In this document: positions 36,701 through 47,809 of the stretch, piece after piece
Layout of the letters: every line of letters begins with the position of its first letter
Position numbering within the stretch: position 1 is the stretch's first letter
Assembly (NCBI GenBank): GCA_963995525.1
Contig: OZ023213.1
Location: forward strand, 37,637,071 to 37,701,070
Direction of reading: 5' to 3'
Length of the DNA: 64,000 bases
From: Escarpia spicata
Lineage: Eukaryota > Annelida > Polychaeta > Sabellida > Siboglinidae
Notes under the pieces: generated by a model
What the model saw: the letters and a program-made list of their open reading frames with translations, nothing else
The model's database searches: none
Told to the model about the DNA's origin: nothing
Translations under genes and position numbers: made by a program

Positions 36701-39160
36701 CAACTCAGCCAGCGACCTGATATTAATTTTTTCGGCAAAATACTGTATTTAAAGCCGCACCCCAACTTTGACATTTCCTTCCCGATTTCAGTGACACAAT
36801 ATTGCAATTGAAGCCGCGGTTATAAATACAGAATTTTCGGTAGTTGACACCTGAAACAACCAAATGTCAACCATTAGAAGAGTTGACATAGTTCCGCTAT
36901 ACACAAGCAAGAAATCTGTATTTTATTGAATCATTCTAATGTCATCAGCATATAGTAGAACATACATTTTCTACATCATCATCACTAAGGTTGTTGTAAA
37001 TTTAACCAGCTGCCATGTCAAGTCCGTTATAATTGTGACTAACAGTGTTCAAAATGATTCAGGTAAATAGCAAATAACACAGGACACAAGTTTTCTCCTT
37101 GCCATACCTCTACACATGAGAAGAAGGCTGACACAGCCTGGCCCTGATTTATACATGATTTAGCATTTTTGTACATGTTGTATACAACTTTCAACACAAT
37201 ACCATTAATACCGCATGAAATTATCTCAGACCACAGGGAGGACCGGTCTACTAAATCAAATGCTTTCTTATAATCGATGAAGGCCCAATAAAGCCTTTTG
37301 CGTCAAGACAAATACAATTCAACAAATACCCCTATTTGAACACTGCCTGTTCTTCACCTATTACATTCGCTTTGTTTAGGTATTTGGTCAGTCTGGTGTT
37401 CTGAACAATCACTAAGGATTAATGAACACTTGTGCAGAATGTCACCCACATGGCAGGTTTAATTGATCTATTCAGCAATGAGGACACTGCTTATGCCTCA
37501 CTCTGGACACAGTCACTCACAGTGTTGTGTATTGTCTTAGTTGGTGCATTGAGCTAATCTACTTGACCATGAATCAGGGTTGGCTCTGGTTGTGTATTAC
37601 ACCCAGCTGTGGAGATAAGATTCTCTGCCTGCTATTGTTTGATGGAAACTGTGACTAATGGGTAATTGGTCACTGGCAGTAGCTTGAGTCAACAGACAGC
37701 ATTAAGCCACTAGACCCCTGTTAAACTGGACAGTTGCCTGTAGGTTTTAAACTGTGTCAAACAGTGAGTCTACCTTTTGCTCTCAGATAATCTGTCCTCT
37801 TAGTTTTACACATGAAGACATAATCTGGCATAACTTGATAAGTCTTTGTAGCAGCACATTTGTACTTCCAGTGTATCATTGCAACACAACATACATATTA
37901 CATACTGTGTGCCACATTTGAGTGTTGTGCATGTAATATTTCCATGCAATCCATTTGCATATATAATGTAAAACTTCAACAGCCGTTTTCTTCGTTTTCA
38001 CTTTTTGACCCCTACCATGTTCAATGCTCCATAACTTTGCCAATTTTTGTAGCAGTCATATTTTTTGAAACCGTGTAAAGCACCCTACCAAACCTTTACA
38101 AGGATATAAGAAAACAATGTTACAATTTTTCCGACTTATCACTCATTTGGTCAGCCGGGGTCACATATAGACGTATTAGTCCAAAGGACCTCGGGGTCAC
38201 TTGGCCCATTTTTTTTGTCAAAATATAGTTTTTGTCAGTCTGTCTGTTCAGTAATGTGTGTGTTGTGTTGATGTGTTTTGTGTGTAGGCATGAGTGTAGG
38301 CATGAGTGTATTCTAATATTTACACTCATGAGTGTAAATATTCGAAATGAAATGTTGTATTGTACTGTTATAAAATGTGATACACTAATTCATGATTTGT
38401 TTTGAGCAACAGAATATTGTGTGATTAAATTGTTGTACTTTTGCAGAGACCGATGGAAATGTCGCTTCTTCAGAAAGTCATAGACGCAGCTCGAAACAGT
38501 GAGTAATTATATTTAGTTCTTAATTTATAGCTTTCATAGACGATTGGTGATATATCTCCATGTAAAAACACAAAGAACTCCTTCAAAACATACCCTTTTC
38601 CTTCACCGACACTGAAAACTTGTGCTAATAGTAATTGTTTGTGTGGTGCAATAGTAGATTATATTTGATGTTGCGTGATGAATCTTTGGACATATTTATA
38701 ATGGTGACATTGAAAAGTTTTTCTCAACCATTTTAAAAATAATTGCTGAATTCAACTGACGTTACATGGTTGCGAAAACATTACCAGCCAGGCTCTGATA
38801 TCCACAGTCACGTCAGTGTGTATTAATATCTGTTCGACTTGATAGGTGACGCCACCATTGCTATTTCTTCGCCTGACTAAACCATCACCCACATCTACGC
38901 TATATATTTCTGTAGACTGTGAACCTAAACATCCATCCCTTAAACATGCCAAGTTCCTAAGAATTCCTGATTTTTTGTGAATTTCAGATGACGTCATCGG
39001 TATACTCGCTCTCTCCCGCCAACTAACTCTAGAAACATTCCCGCACTTTGTGAAGCTTGCCGAGAACGAGGGCTGGCTCACACAGGTGTCGCTACTGTGT
39101 GCTGACGAGTGGCGATCTCGCTGGGATGTCCGAGAACAAGAGTGGAGTTCTCTGTCATAG
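22938..39160 (+). CDS. RUSF1: RUS family member 1 (DUF647), ten exons, 5' end missing
   Basis: Exons: 22938-22983, 23741-23773, 25725-25830, 27067-27168, 27432-27502, 30260-30450, 32035-32166, 34587-34699, 38447-38498, 38988-39160. All borders are AG/GT, phases match, and the 1019 nt give 338 codons plus TAG. Order of motifs: [51 protein letters not shown] with [49 protein letters not shown], and C-terminal [10 protein letters not shown]. This is the RUS/DUF647 membrane-protein family: hydrophobic segments lie in exons 3, 5 and 6. Plant members act in UV-B sensing and vitamin B6 balance; the animal function is poorly known. The N-terminal exons were not found between 13 and 22.9 kb. Introns hold a CR1 LINE, several MITE-like elements and large tandem arrays. 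ATTAAA at 39183 is a candidate polyadenylation signal. Confidence 0.93.
23925..25355. repeat. 1.4-kb polypyrimidine array (CCCT/CCTT-rich) in RUSF1 intron
   Basis: The plus strand is almost pure C and T. The left third is simple (CCCT)n. The right part is a degenerate minisatellite around CCCCTTCCATCCGTCCCCTC. It fills the intron between the exons ending 23773 and starting 25725. The long Ser/Pro-Leu frame on plus and the Gly/Glu/Arg-rich frames on minus are products of the repeat, not genes. Confidence 0.95.
25443..25690. repeat. six ~42-bp units with a palindromic core
   Basis: Each unit is a C run of 6-10, then the self-complementary CATGTATACATG, then TAATACTAAACATACTTTGTG. Cores start near 25451, 25493, 25537, 25576, 25616 and 25658, so unit length varies mainly through the C run. 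The array ends 35 bp before the acceptor of the exon at 25725. Confidence 0.9.
25962..26613. mobile_element. MITE-like element with GTGTATAATA ends
   Basis: The left end has TTTCCATGTATAATACAC (25966) and the right end, inverted, TTTCCGTGTATAATATGC (about 26609). GTATAATACGCACCCC lies just inside the left end. About 650 bp, no transposase. The exact ends and target duplication are not settled. Confidence 0.45.
28021..29878 (+). mobile_element. CR1-like LINE copy A, 5'-truncated, open reverse transcriptase
   Basis: Lies in the RUSF1 intron 27503-30259, same strand. AATTAC is duplicated at 28015-28020 and 29879-29884, fitting a target-site duplication. An uninterrupted 531-codon frame (28187-29782) contains the [62 protein letters not shown] and the catalytic KFADDTKVF, then thumb and C-terminal sequence. 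The endonuclease and ORF1 are absent. Compared with copy C, 12 codons (NMFKNKIDTYLR) are missing in frame near the end. The 3' tail consists of AATCTTGTTA repeats. Copies B and C share the same end. Relatively young by the open frame, but it cannot move on its own without the endonuclease. Confidence 0.9.
29885..30259. other. intron remainder, no element seen
   Basis: Ordinary AT-rich intron sequence leading to the acceptor TTTGTTTGCAG of the exon at 30260. Confidence 0.5.
30648..31003. repeat. (CA)n / (CACACC)n compound microsatellite
   Basis: CA repeats are interrupted by many CCACACAC units in the RUSF1 intron after 30450. The long Thr-His and Cys-Val frames over it are artefacts. Confidence 0.95.
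31270..31908. mobile_element. 639-bp MITE with 34-bp terminal inverted repeats
   Basis: The left end TTGTGACCCATCTTAACAAA (continuing ATGAGTCGGATGTC) is repeated in inverted form at the right end with one mismatch in 34 bases. AATT flanks both ends but is palindromic, so the target duplication is ambiguous. No coding capacity. It is in the intron between RUSF1 exons 6 and 7, ending about 125 bp before the exon at 32035. Confidence 0.85.
32207..32373. mobile_element. short MITE, TACAGTGGAACCTC end, copy 1
   Basis: Starts TACAGTGGAACCTCACTATT and ends with the imperfect inverse GAGGTTCGCCTGTA. The middle, AATTTGGGAC...GACCTTAATTGC.AGGTGGCTGTAT, recurs at 42362-42550. TA borders suggest the Tc1/mariner/pogo kind. 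It begins 41 bp after the donor of the RUSF1 exon 32035-32166. Confidence 0.6.
32660..32699. repeat. perfect 19-bp inverted repeat, 2-bp spacer
   Basis: CTGACATTGGCTGGGTATT at 32660-32678 is followed by CC and its exact reverse complement at 32681-32699. It can form a hairpin or cruciform in the intron before the exon at 34587. Confidence 0.95.
33080..34600 (+). repeat. 59-bp tandem triplication of a 3' splice site
   Basis: The segment GTGGTACTAATGTTGTGTTC with ACAGCC, which forms the branch/pyrimidine region, AG and first exon bases of the exon at 34587, occurs at 33102, 34504 and 34563. Copies two and three are 59 bp apart. Copies one and two are also 59 bp apart once the inserted transposon and its 7-bp target duplication (1343 bp) are subtracted. 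Potential acceptors end at 33125, 34527 and 34586; only the last leads into the full open exon. Confidence 0.9.
33142..34477. mobile_element. 1336-bp TIR transposon with 7-bp target duplication
   Basis: The ends are CAAAAATAGATAAGC(A/G)AGC in inverted orientation (19 bp, one mismatch). GTATCGC is duplicated at 33135-33141 and 34478-34484. Inside, 33163-33265 and 33610-33716 form a second, longer inverted repeat containing TTGAGTGATTTT. Two C homopolymers (34211-34236, 34321-34340) are present. A small frame at 33995 ([15 protein letters not shown]) starts well but is short and unrecognised. No transposase domain was seen. Non-autonomous. Confidence 0.8.
34684..35675 (+). repeat. ~43-unit, 23-bp minisatellite made from a 5' splice site
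   Basis: The unit is GGACCTCACCTACAG followed by GGTGAGTA. The first unit overlaps the true exon end: exon bases GGACCTCACTTACAGG and the intron start GTGAGTA. By hand I count about 43 units, of which about 24 keep a perfect GTGAGT. Others read ATGTGT, TTGAGT or GTGGCT, or are shortened to 15-22 bp. The array runs without break into the RUSF1 intron. Confidence 0.95.
35690..36875. other. AT-rich intron with a diverged short duplication
   Basis: (TA)n at 35718-35736 and near 36097 and 36190. TTTTATTGATAC..CCGACTTCGTTTTT occurs at 36379 and again at 36617 as TTTTATTGATTTGATACAGC. No exon is seen. Confidence 0.45.
36875..37310 (-). mobile_element. LINE reverse-transcriptase relic in RUSF1 intron
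   Basis: The minus translation gives [55 protein letters not shown] and, further on, [12 protein letters not shown] in shifted frames. These are RT palm motifs A to C in order. Both ends are truncated, with stops between the motifs. It is a different LINE family from the CR1 copies. Confidence 0.8.
37311..38446. other. intron, no exon seen
   Basis: Holds a 39-bp motif shared with 3715-3753 (at 38131-38169) and two nearby GGCATGAGTGTA copies at 38288-38310. Otherwise featureless. Confidence 0.45.
38131..38169. repeat. 39-bp motif shared with 3715-3753
   Basis: CCGACTTATCACTCATTTGG, then TCAGCCGGGGTCACATATA, is the same in 36 of 39 positions at 3715-3753, same orientation. GGTCACATATA would suit a transposon end, but no partner end was located. 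Confidence 0.6.
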
Positions 39161-39384
39161 AACTCTCACACAATATGTTGTAATTAAAGGGAAGTTGTCC
39201 GTTTTATTATAATGGTAATTTTTATCATAAAAACATGTATAAACTACATCTGTCATAAGAAATTGACTGCTCAACTGTGTTTTAATGAACCATTTGTTGT
39301 TGTTAAAATGTAAGTGTTTCGGGAGGAAACAGTTTGTTTATATGGCTATGTGCTGCTTTGGAAAGAGTCGCCTCACGGCTGATT

Positions 39385-41935
39385 ACTGATGAGATGGATA
39401 TCATGTAACACATCACCAAGACCAAGTCAGGTCACAAACTGATTACTAATGAGATGGATATCATGTAACACATCACCAAGACCAAGTCAGGTCACAAACT
39501 GATTACTAATGAGATGGATATCATGTAACACATCACCAAGACCAAGTCAGGTCACAAACTGATTACTAATGAGATGGATATCATGTAACACATCACCAAA
39601 ACCAAGACAGGTCACAAACTGATTAATAATGAGATGGATATCTTGTAACACATCACCAAGACCAAGACAGGTCACAAACTGATTACTAATGAGATGGATA
39701 TCATGTAACACATCACCAAGACAGGTCACAAACTGATTACTGATGAGATGGATATCATGTAACACATCACCAAGACCAAGACAGGTCACAAACTGATTAC
39801 TAATGAGATGGATATCATGTAACACATCACCAAGACCAAGAAAGGTCACAAACTGATTACTGATGAGATGGATATAATGTAACACATCACCAAGACAGGT
39901 CACAAACTGATTACTAATGAGATGGATATCATGTAACATATCACCAAGACCAAGACAGGTCACAAACTGATTACTGATGAGATGGATATCATATAACACA
40001 TCACCAAGACCAAGACAGGTCACAAACTGATTACTAATGAGATGGATATCATGTAACACATCACCAAGACAGGTCACAAACTGATTTCTAATTAGATGGA
40101 TATCATGTAACACAAGACCAAGACAGGTCACAAACTGATTACTAATGAGATGGATATCATGTAACATATCACCAAGACCAAGACAGGTCACAAACTGATT
40201 ACTAATGAGATGGATATCATGTAACACATCACCAAGACAGGTCACAAACTGATTTCTAATTAGATGGATATCATGTAACACAAGACCAAGACAGGTCACA
40301 AACTGATTACTAATGAGATGGATATCATGTAACACATCACCAAGACCAAGACAGGTCACAAACTGATTACTAATGAGATGGATATCATGTAACACATCAC
40401 CAAGACCAAGTCAGGTCACAAACTGATTACTAATGAGATGGATATCATGTAACACATCACCAAGACAGGTCACAAACTGATTTCTAATGAGATGGATATC
40501 ATGTAACACAAGACCAAGACCAAGACAGGTCACAAACTGATTACTAATGAGATGGATATCATGTAACACATCACCAAGACCAAGACAGGTCACAAACTGA
40601 TTACTAATGAGATGGATATCATGTAACACATCACCAAGACCAAGTCAGGTCACAAACTGATTACTAATGAGATGGATATCATGTAACACATCACCAAGAC
40701 CAAGTCAGGTCACAAACTGATTACTAATGAGATGGATATCATGTAACACATCACCAAGACAGGTCACAAACTGATTTCTAATGAGATGGATATCATGTAA
40801 CACATCACCAAGACCAAGACAGGTCACAAACTGATTACTAATGAGATGGATATCATGTAACACCTCACCAAGACCAAGACAGGTCACTAACTGATTACTA
40901 GTTAGATGGATATCATGTAACACATCACCAAGACCAAGACAGGTCACAAACTGATTACTAATTAGATGGATATCATGTAACACATCACCAAGACCAAGAC
41001 AGGTCACAAACTGATTACTAATTAGATGGATATCATGTAACACATCACCAAGACCAAGACAGGTCACAAACTGATTACTAATGAGATGGATACCATGTAA
41101 CACAAGACCAAGACAGGTCACAAACTAATTACTAATGAGATGGAAATCATGTAACATATCACCAAAACAGGTCACTAACTGATTACTAAAGAGATGGATA
41201 TAATGTAACACAAGACCAAGTCATGTCACTAACTGATTACTAATGAGATGGATATCATGTAACACAAGACCAAGACAGGTCATAAACTGATTACTAATGA
41301 GATGGATATCATGTAACACATCACCAAGACCAAGACAGGTCACAAACTGATTACTAATGAGATGGATATCATGTAACACATCACCAAAACCAAGTCAGGT
41401 CATAAACTGATTACTAATGAGATGGATATCATGTAACACATCACCAAGACCAAGACCGGTCACAAACTGATTACTAATGAGATGGATACCATGTAACACA
41501 TCACCAAGACCAAGACAGGTCACAAACTAATTACTAATGAGATGGATATCATGTAACACAAGACCAAGTCAGGTCACTAACTGATTACTAATGAGATGGC
41601 TATCATGTAACACATCACCAAGACCAAGACAGGTCACAAACTGATTACTAATGAGATGGATATCATGTAACACATCACCAAGACCAAGACAGGTCACAAA
41701 CTGATTACTAATGAGATGGATATCATGTAACACATCACCAAAACCAAGTTAGGTCATAAACTGATTACTAATGAGATGGATATCATGTAACACATCACCA
41801 AGACCAAGTCAGGTCACAAACTGATTACTAATGAGATGGATATCATGTAACACATCACCAAGACCAAGTCAGGTCACAAACTGATTACTAATGAGATGAA
41901 TATCATGTAACACATCACCATGACCAGGTCAGGTC
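39385..41935. repeat. 60/54-bp minisatellite, ~44 units, downstream of RUSF1
   Basis: The unit is built from GAGATGGATATCATGTAACAC, ATCACCAAGACCAAGACAGG and TCACAAACTGATTACTAAT. The common unit is 60 bp. A variant lacks 6 bp around CACCAAGACC or ATCACC. Because lengths change by multiples of three, the minus frame stays open over long spans (39547-40395, 40411-40629, 40705-41121), giving LGLGDVLHDIHLISNQFVTC repeats of 20 or 18 residues. It begins about 225 bp after the RUSF1 stop. Confidence 0.95.
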
Positions 41936-43886
41936 AATATTTCTCAGAATTATTCACACTCTATTCAGTGATTTGAGTGACAGACAACTCAGTGACTTTT
42001 GTAAACATTAAACTGTTGAATCCAAAAGTTGTTTCTGCTTCGTTAAAACATATTTTATATATATTTGGAAGGTGAGTAATTTAGAATACGTTATAGTTCA
42101 TACTTTGTAACGCAATTTTAGATTAAAAAGTGAACAGACAACATCCCATTAAACTCTGTATTTTAGTTCTTGTAATGTGTATAAAGCCATAGAAATGCAT
42201 TAAGAAATGTGCCATTGGTCAACCAGGCTATATAGTGTTATTATAGACAATATTCACAACATGTACATTCAAACTACAATTGTAAACCGGTTTCCCGCAA
42301 GCAGATGCACTTTCACATGAAAGTAATGCACTTCAGCATGAGAGCGCAACGTAACTCTGAAATGGAATCTCACTATTAATGCAACCCTCGGGTCTGAGCA
42401 AAAGTTGCTTGAATACCGAGGTAATCTTATTAATGGAGACTAACTTCCTATACTTTACTGTTACAAAAATAATTTGGGACTGTCCCAAGGTGACCTTAAT
42501 TGCGAGGTGGCTGTATTATCGAAGTGACCATAAAGCGAGGTAATACTGTACTAGTATTGGCATTAAACATATCATCTGTGGCTACACATACTGACTCTAA
42601 TTTGTGCATTATAATGCATGTTACATTCCCAGTATAATCATGGTTATAATCACTATTAGTTTTCTTGTGCATGTTATGTTGCACGTACAGTGTCTAACTA
42701 TAAATGTACGTTATCACCACTGGTTCATTTCAAAATCTGTATAATGTGGTATATTTGATCTCGGTCCTGGTACTTTCTTGTGTTTACATGACGCACATGT
42801 CCAAATCTGGTCTTTCACAGATTTTTAAAGGAGGACGTCTGTTTCAAGTTTCTCATTTATTAATTAATATATTGTTCTATGTTGAAGGTATACTGCCTGC
42901 CAAATTGTGTTTGACAAGCCCGTAACAAAGGTCACAATTTGAAAGTACGACCACGGGAACATGTTCAAACGGTAAACAAAGCATCCAGTTACAAAACAAG
43001 CTTTGTTGGCAATGTGGCCGAGTTGAGCTGAGTTAACTGCTTTACCCTTTGATGTTCAACTTTGCCCGCCAGTTCTGGGTAGACGAACAGACTGGGTCCT
43101 TTTAAGAAACATATTTTATTAAACATTCCATTGGCAGTTGAATTTACGTAGTGTATTGGAGTGGGGAAGATGTAATTGTACCATTATGCGTTAATAATAT
43201 TTACTTGTACACATATAGTATCTACTCTTGACAGAGTAATACCTTGTACATAAATGATGACACAAGTGTTGTTGAAATAAAATGTTCTGTTCGAAAAGCA
43301 GTTCATGTCTTGATGCTTATTAATCTGGGAAGCATTCAGCCACACAGCACTTACTGTGTGAAATCTATTCGTACACAAATGTCCGCCATTTCTATAGCAA
43401 GGTACGCATTCATACAGCTGAGTGAACTGGAGCAACATAGAGTGAACAAACTTGCCCAAGGTTCGACATAACAGCACAAAATTCGAAAATGTGGGTTCTC
43501 TCAATTGAGAGTCCGATCCTATAGCTACCGTGTTGTACATGATGACGGTGTTTACTTTGAGGCTGTATGGTAGAGTCTCCTCTCACTCAATGTTTACTCG
43601 CCTCTTTCTGCATTCAGTCATTTCCTGGAACCACATTCCTCCAATCTACCAATTGTCGATGTATTAAAAAACACGGTAGTTAATTGGAGTTTGTTACTTA
43701 CGTGTACCTCATATGACTTTCTACCTGTCAGAGAAACATGGAAACAGATAAATGAATTGAGTGGTGAGGATGCCACTGGCCAGATACTAAATACTGCCTA
43801 CTTGGCATGCCGTAATTAGCGAGAGCAGAAATTAAATGGTCTGTGAAAACAAGTTTTAAGATCAAAAGTGTTAATGGAGATAACTG
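41936..43886. other. intergenic between the minisatellite and LINE debris
   Basis: Apart from a MITE at 42362-42550 I see nothing here. Small open frames lack codon or domain support. Confidence 0.5.
42362..42550. mobile_element. short MITE, copy 2 of the 32207 family
   Basis: Contains ATGGAATCTCACTATTAATG at the left, AATTTGGGAC and GACCTTAATTGCGAGGTGG in the middle, and GAGGTAATACTGTA at the right. The left terminus is decayed. Confidence 0.5.
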
Positions 43887-44034
43887 ATGTGCTTCGATTC
43901 TTGCTCCATTAATGTGTGCAAGTTATTAGTACACTGGATTCGGATTAATTCCTTCCGAGTCCTTCCTTCTGTTTTACCGTTTGCACTTCATATTGAATCC
44001 AAATTAACAAAACAATTTTCAGATCCAACCACTA

Positions 44035-44165
44035 TTCCCATTGTCTTCTTGTTCACTGCTTCCACCTTCCTGTTTCTGGTACTTCCGTCTATCTCTGTTT
44101 TGCTATCATCGTCTCCTTGTGGACCGTGTCATAAACCTTCTCCGGGTCCACCAAGCACATTGGCA
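44035..44165 (-). mobile_element. small LINE reverse-transcriptase relic
   Basis: The minus frame near 44160-44090 reads GMPMCLVDPEKVYDTVHK followed by ETMIAK. It resembles RT motif A (DFEKAYD) with changes and stops nearby. Only this fragment is recognisable. Confidence 0.45.
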
Positions 44166-44448
44166 TACCGACTTGCACCTGAAACCTATCCTCTACTAAC
44201 TAAGGTACATTTGTATATTTACAAGACAACATTTGTAATTCTACACGAGCATGCCGGACCATTGATCGCACCAGTTACATGAAAGCGCTGCCGACCTCTG
44301 ACCATTCACTGGTAGATAAAATCGGGCGTTTCCACCAGGAGACAACACTGCAGTCGACGCTACTAGGTGGATATGTACTTCAGAACACAAATACTAGTAT
44401 ATATTACTGGGGAATGAGTATTGACGCGAATCTCTTGGGTGTGGCAAA

Positions 44449-44980
44449 GTGAGACTCTTACGTACTATTAAGGTAACAGTGCCACAAATCATCACAATGC
44501 CTGCAAACCACAAAAACAGCTCTCAATATATGGACTCGGATCAATTCAAACTGATTTTTGTTGAAATGCTCGGTGACAACGAGGCTCTAAAGGCATTAAA
44601 AGGGACAATATTCCCTCAAGAAATTACAAACAAACTCGACTCACTAACAAAAAAACCTGAACAATTGAAACAACTTGTTGAGGAAAAGGACACAAAAATC
44701 AAACAACTCAAAACAAGAATTGCATCTCTAGAAACGGAAATTGATAACACAAAACAGTACACCACAAGGGCAAACCTCCGGTTTCAGGGAATTTCCGAGC
44801 CACTAGAAGGGTACGACAAAACACCATCGTGAACATTGTAAACGAACAAATGAAACTCAGGCGTGTGAGATCGAAAGAGCAAGGAATAGGAAAACGTATC
44901 ACCGAAGGTCGGCCAAGCTCAAAGCGCGCAACGCAGACTCGGTGCCTAGAGACCGAGTTTACATCAACGAAGACTTAACC
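44449..44980 (+). mobile_element. L1-type ORF1 fragment (coiled coil, RRM-like end)
   Basis: The 127-codon frame from 44449 has a coiled coil (QLVEEKDTKIKQLKTRIAS, LETEIDN), then YTTRANLRFQGISEPLEGYD, the start of the L1 ORF1p RNA-binding domain. After a frameshift and an internal deletion near 44840, IERARNRKTYH and VYINEDLT appear, which belong to its C-terminal domain. No ORF2 follows; the CR1 at 45285 is another family. Confidence 0.7.
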
Positions 44981-45493
44981 AATACCCCACCCAACGAATT
45001 TTGGTTGATTTCATGAGTAATCTCCATTCCAAATTTTAAGCAGAGAATACTCACATGCATGTCTCACTGTCTGTGTTCAAATCATGTAGACCGAAAAAAC
45101 ATCCTTTTCATGAAATTTCTCTCTCTGTCGCCAAACATCGACATCGTAACTAGGTAAGGCACGGTGTGTCACTGTGTGTTAACAAATATAACTAACTATA
45201 ACCTAAACAATCTGGTGTAAATTGTACACAGAAAAGTCTTTTCAAAGACTTTATAAAAACTATTTTGAACATAAATAAATTCTGATATGGCACCTTGCAA
45301 GCGGCAACTCAGGGCAAAACGACAATTAGTTTGCAACGACTGCCACGCTGGGTGGATTTTGTGTTGTCTGGCTGTCCAAAATCATGGGCAGAGACCAAAG
45401 ATGACGGATTCACCTTTCGGTGTATGGGGTGTTTGAGGGTGGAATGTCTGATGAAGTTGATGGATAGAAGAAAGGAGACTGAGAGGAGGGAAG

Positions 45494-46495
45494 GTGACCG
45501 GTGTGAAGGAACAAGACATTGAGAAAACAGAGGGACGGAGGAAAAGTGTTCGGCAGAGGAAAAGAAAACGGGTCAGTGGGGATAGATCAATAGGTAGTCA
45601 GACTGTAGAGAACGAGGAGAGACGCGACAGCGATACAGGTGGTGAAGAGGTAGATACCACAGAGGCAGTTGGTAAGACTGTGAGACAGAAGACTGATGGA
45701 ATAAGACAGAGTGTTCAGCAAAACAACAGAAAACATGACAGGCGTGAAGGTGACAGGAGAGAAAGTGATCATAGTGAAGGAGGTAGCCGGGGAAAAGGGA
45801 CGGGAGAGGAGAGAAGAAAATGTGATGGGAGGAAAGAAGGGACGAAAGGAAGTGAGAGTAAATGTGCTAGAAGAGAAGATGACAGGAGGAAAGGGGACAA
45901 GAGAAAACGCGACAGGAAAGAAGGGAATGGAAGAGAATGTGACAGGAGAGAAGACGGCAGCTACTCCGAGGCAGTTATTGAGGGGGCAAGGAGAAAAGAG
46001 AGAGTGTTTATGGGCGATTCAATTCTGAGAAAAACAGACAGGACTATATGCGAGGGGAAGGACGTTGTTGTATGTCTACCGGGGGCTAGAATAGAGCATG
46101 TGACCGAAAGGGTAGAGAAGGTATTAGGATATGGCAAGGGAGGGTCTGTACTAGTACACGTAGGGACAAACAATGCCGGAACAACTGGGATAGTTCAGAA
46201 GTACAGACATCTAGTGAGGAAGCTAAAGAAGACAAGAGTGGAACAGGTTATTCTCTCAGGAATTTTGCCAGTAATGGGAGGAATGGGGGCAAGATACAGA
46301 AATTGTAAGAGGATGGCGATCAACCCACTAGTTGAGCAGATGTGTGAGGAAGAGGGCATGGGATTCATAGATTCATGGGGGTACTTTGTTGGGAGAGAAG
46401 ATATGTACATGAGAGATGGCCTACATCTAAGTGTAAATGGGGCAGCAGTATTCTCAGAGAATCTGCTGCGATCTGTTGACAGTGGGACAGATTGA
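45494..46495 (+). CDS. CR1 ORF1 protein with SGNH esterase domain
   Basis: An open 333-codon frame. Residues 1-170 are highly charged Arg/Glu/Asp/Lys repeats (DRREGDRRE-type). Residues 170-330 form an SGNH hydrolase: the Ser block VFMGDSILRKTD, the Asn block LVHVGTNNAGTTG, LSGILPVMGG, and the Asp/His block YMRDGLHLS. All catalytic positions of the family are visible. Some CR1 elements carry an esterase in ORF1, thought to act on membranes or lipids; its need for transposition is not certain. The ATG at 45494 is only the first in this frame. The true N-terminus lies upstream in another frame (cysteine-rich stretch). Confidence 0.8.
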   Translation: MTGVKEQDIEKTEGRRKSVRQRKRKRVSGDRSIGSQTVENEERRDSDTGGEEVDTTEAVGKTVRQKTDGIRQSVQQNNRKHDRREGDRRESDHSEGGSRGKGTGEERRKCDGRKEGTKGSESKCARREDDRRKGDKRKRDRKEGNGRECDRREDGSYSEAVIEGARRKERVFMGDSILRKTDRTICEGKDVVVCLPGARIEHVTERVEKVLGYGKGGSVLVHVGTNNAGTTGIVQKYRHLVRKLKKTRVEQVILSGILPVMGGMGARYRNCKRMAINPLVEQMCEEEGMGFIDSWGYFVGREDMYMRDGLHLSVNGAAVFSENLLRSVDSGTD

Positions 46496-47809
46496 ATATA
46501 TTTAAACTAAATTCGCAGGAGGGACTCGCAGAGAAGCCTGAAACTGGAGGCATAGATAAAGACAACAAAAATAATTCAGCAAAGAACAGTCTGGAAAACT
46601 GTTCTGAAGCTGGGTATAAATGTGTTTGTTTAAATGCAAGGAGTATAGTAAACAAAAGAAATGAACTAAACATTATGGTAGAAGATATTGACCCTCACAT
46701 AATAGGTATAATCGAATCATGGGCAACCACCGATATATCAGATGCCGAATTGGGACTGACAGGATATGTAATGTTTAGGAAAGATAGAATAGGAAGAAGG
46801 GGAGGTGGAGTTATTTTATATATTAAAGAATCTATTCAGGCTTATGAAATAAAATTAGACAGAGAAACAGATTGCGAAGAAGCTGTTTGGTGTAACATAG
46901 TTACAGGAACCTCAACGTTAACGGTTGGATTAGTTTATCGAAGTCCAAACATAAGCATAGAAGAGAATAAAAAAATACAAAACGCTATAAGGGAAGTGAG
47001 CAAACGGGACTGTGTTATTATGGGGGGATTTTAACCATAGGCATATAAAATGGAAATCTCTACAAAGTATGGGTAGTGAGGACCACAAGTTTTTTGTTTT
47101 AGTACAAGATAGTTTCCTTTCTCAACATGTGCTAGAACCAACCAGGGGAGAGAATGTGTTAGACTTAGTTTTGTCCTCACAGAATGAATTAGTTGACAAT
47201 GTTAAATTATGTGAGCCTCTGGGAAGTAGTGACCACAACCAGATACATTTTACCATCAAAATAAAATCAGAAAGAAATAATAAAAAACAGTTCAGGAGAA
47301 ATTTCCACAAAGGAAAATATAAGGAAATGAGGAAATATTTAGCAAAGATAGACTGGAATAACACACTGAAGAATAAGACAGCAACAGAATGCTGGAATAT
47401 CTTAAAGAATGAAATAGAGTGCATCGTAGATAAATTTGTTCCCTTCCAAAAACAAGGGAAACGGACCAGAAAGAAATACTTATCGAAAGAAGCCATTAAA
47501 AAAATTAAGTATAAACAAATGATGTGGAAGTCATATAGACGTACTGGAAATGACGAAGACTACAACATTTATAAAGAAGCACTAAACCAAGCTACAGCTG
47601 AAATTAGAAATTCAAAGAGAAGCTATGAACATCAATTAGCTTGTAATATAAAACATGACAGCAAGAGTTGTTATGCGTATGTTCGAAGCAAACAGAAAGT
47701 TCAGGATAAGGTCGGTCCTCTAGAAGATAGTGCTAGAAATATAATAATAGAAAGATTCTTAATGGCAGAAGATCTGAATAAGTATTTTAGTTCAGTGTTT
47801 ACCAGATAA
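46492..47809 (+). pseudogene. CR1 ORF2 endonuclease and linker, frameshifted
   Basis: Overlaps the end of ORF1 by 4 bp (ATGA), a common ORF1/ORF2 junction. An APE-type endonuclease: CLNARSIVNKRNEL, IGIIESWATT, GGGVILYIKE and LVYRSP, then a frameshift at about 47030 within MGGDFNHRHIKW. It continues with VLDLVLSSQNELVDN and LGSSDHNQIHF, so the catalytic Glu, Asp-Asn and Asp-His are present. The linker [17 protein letters not shown] leads towards the RT, reached after a TAG at 47806. Confidence 0.85.

Noticed and set aside
39385..41935. CRISPR array or satellite centromere
   Set aside because: No spacers. Only about 44 units at one place, so a local minisatellite is the simpler reading.
43887..44282. 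131-codon frame on plus
   Set aside because: No recognisable domain. An RT relic reads on the opposite strand within it, so it is probably a shadow.
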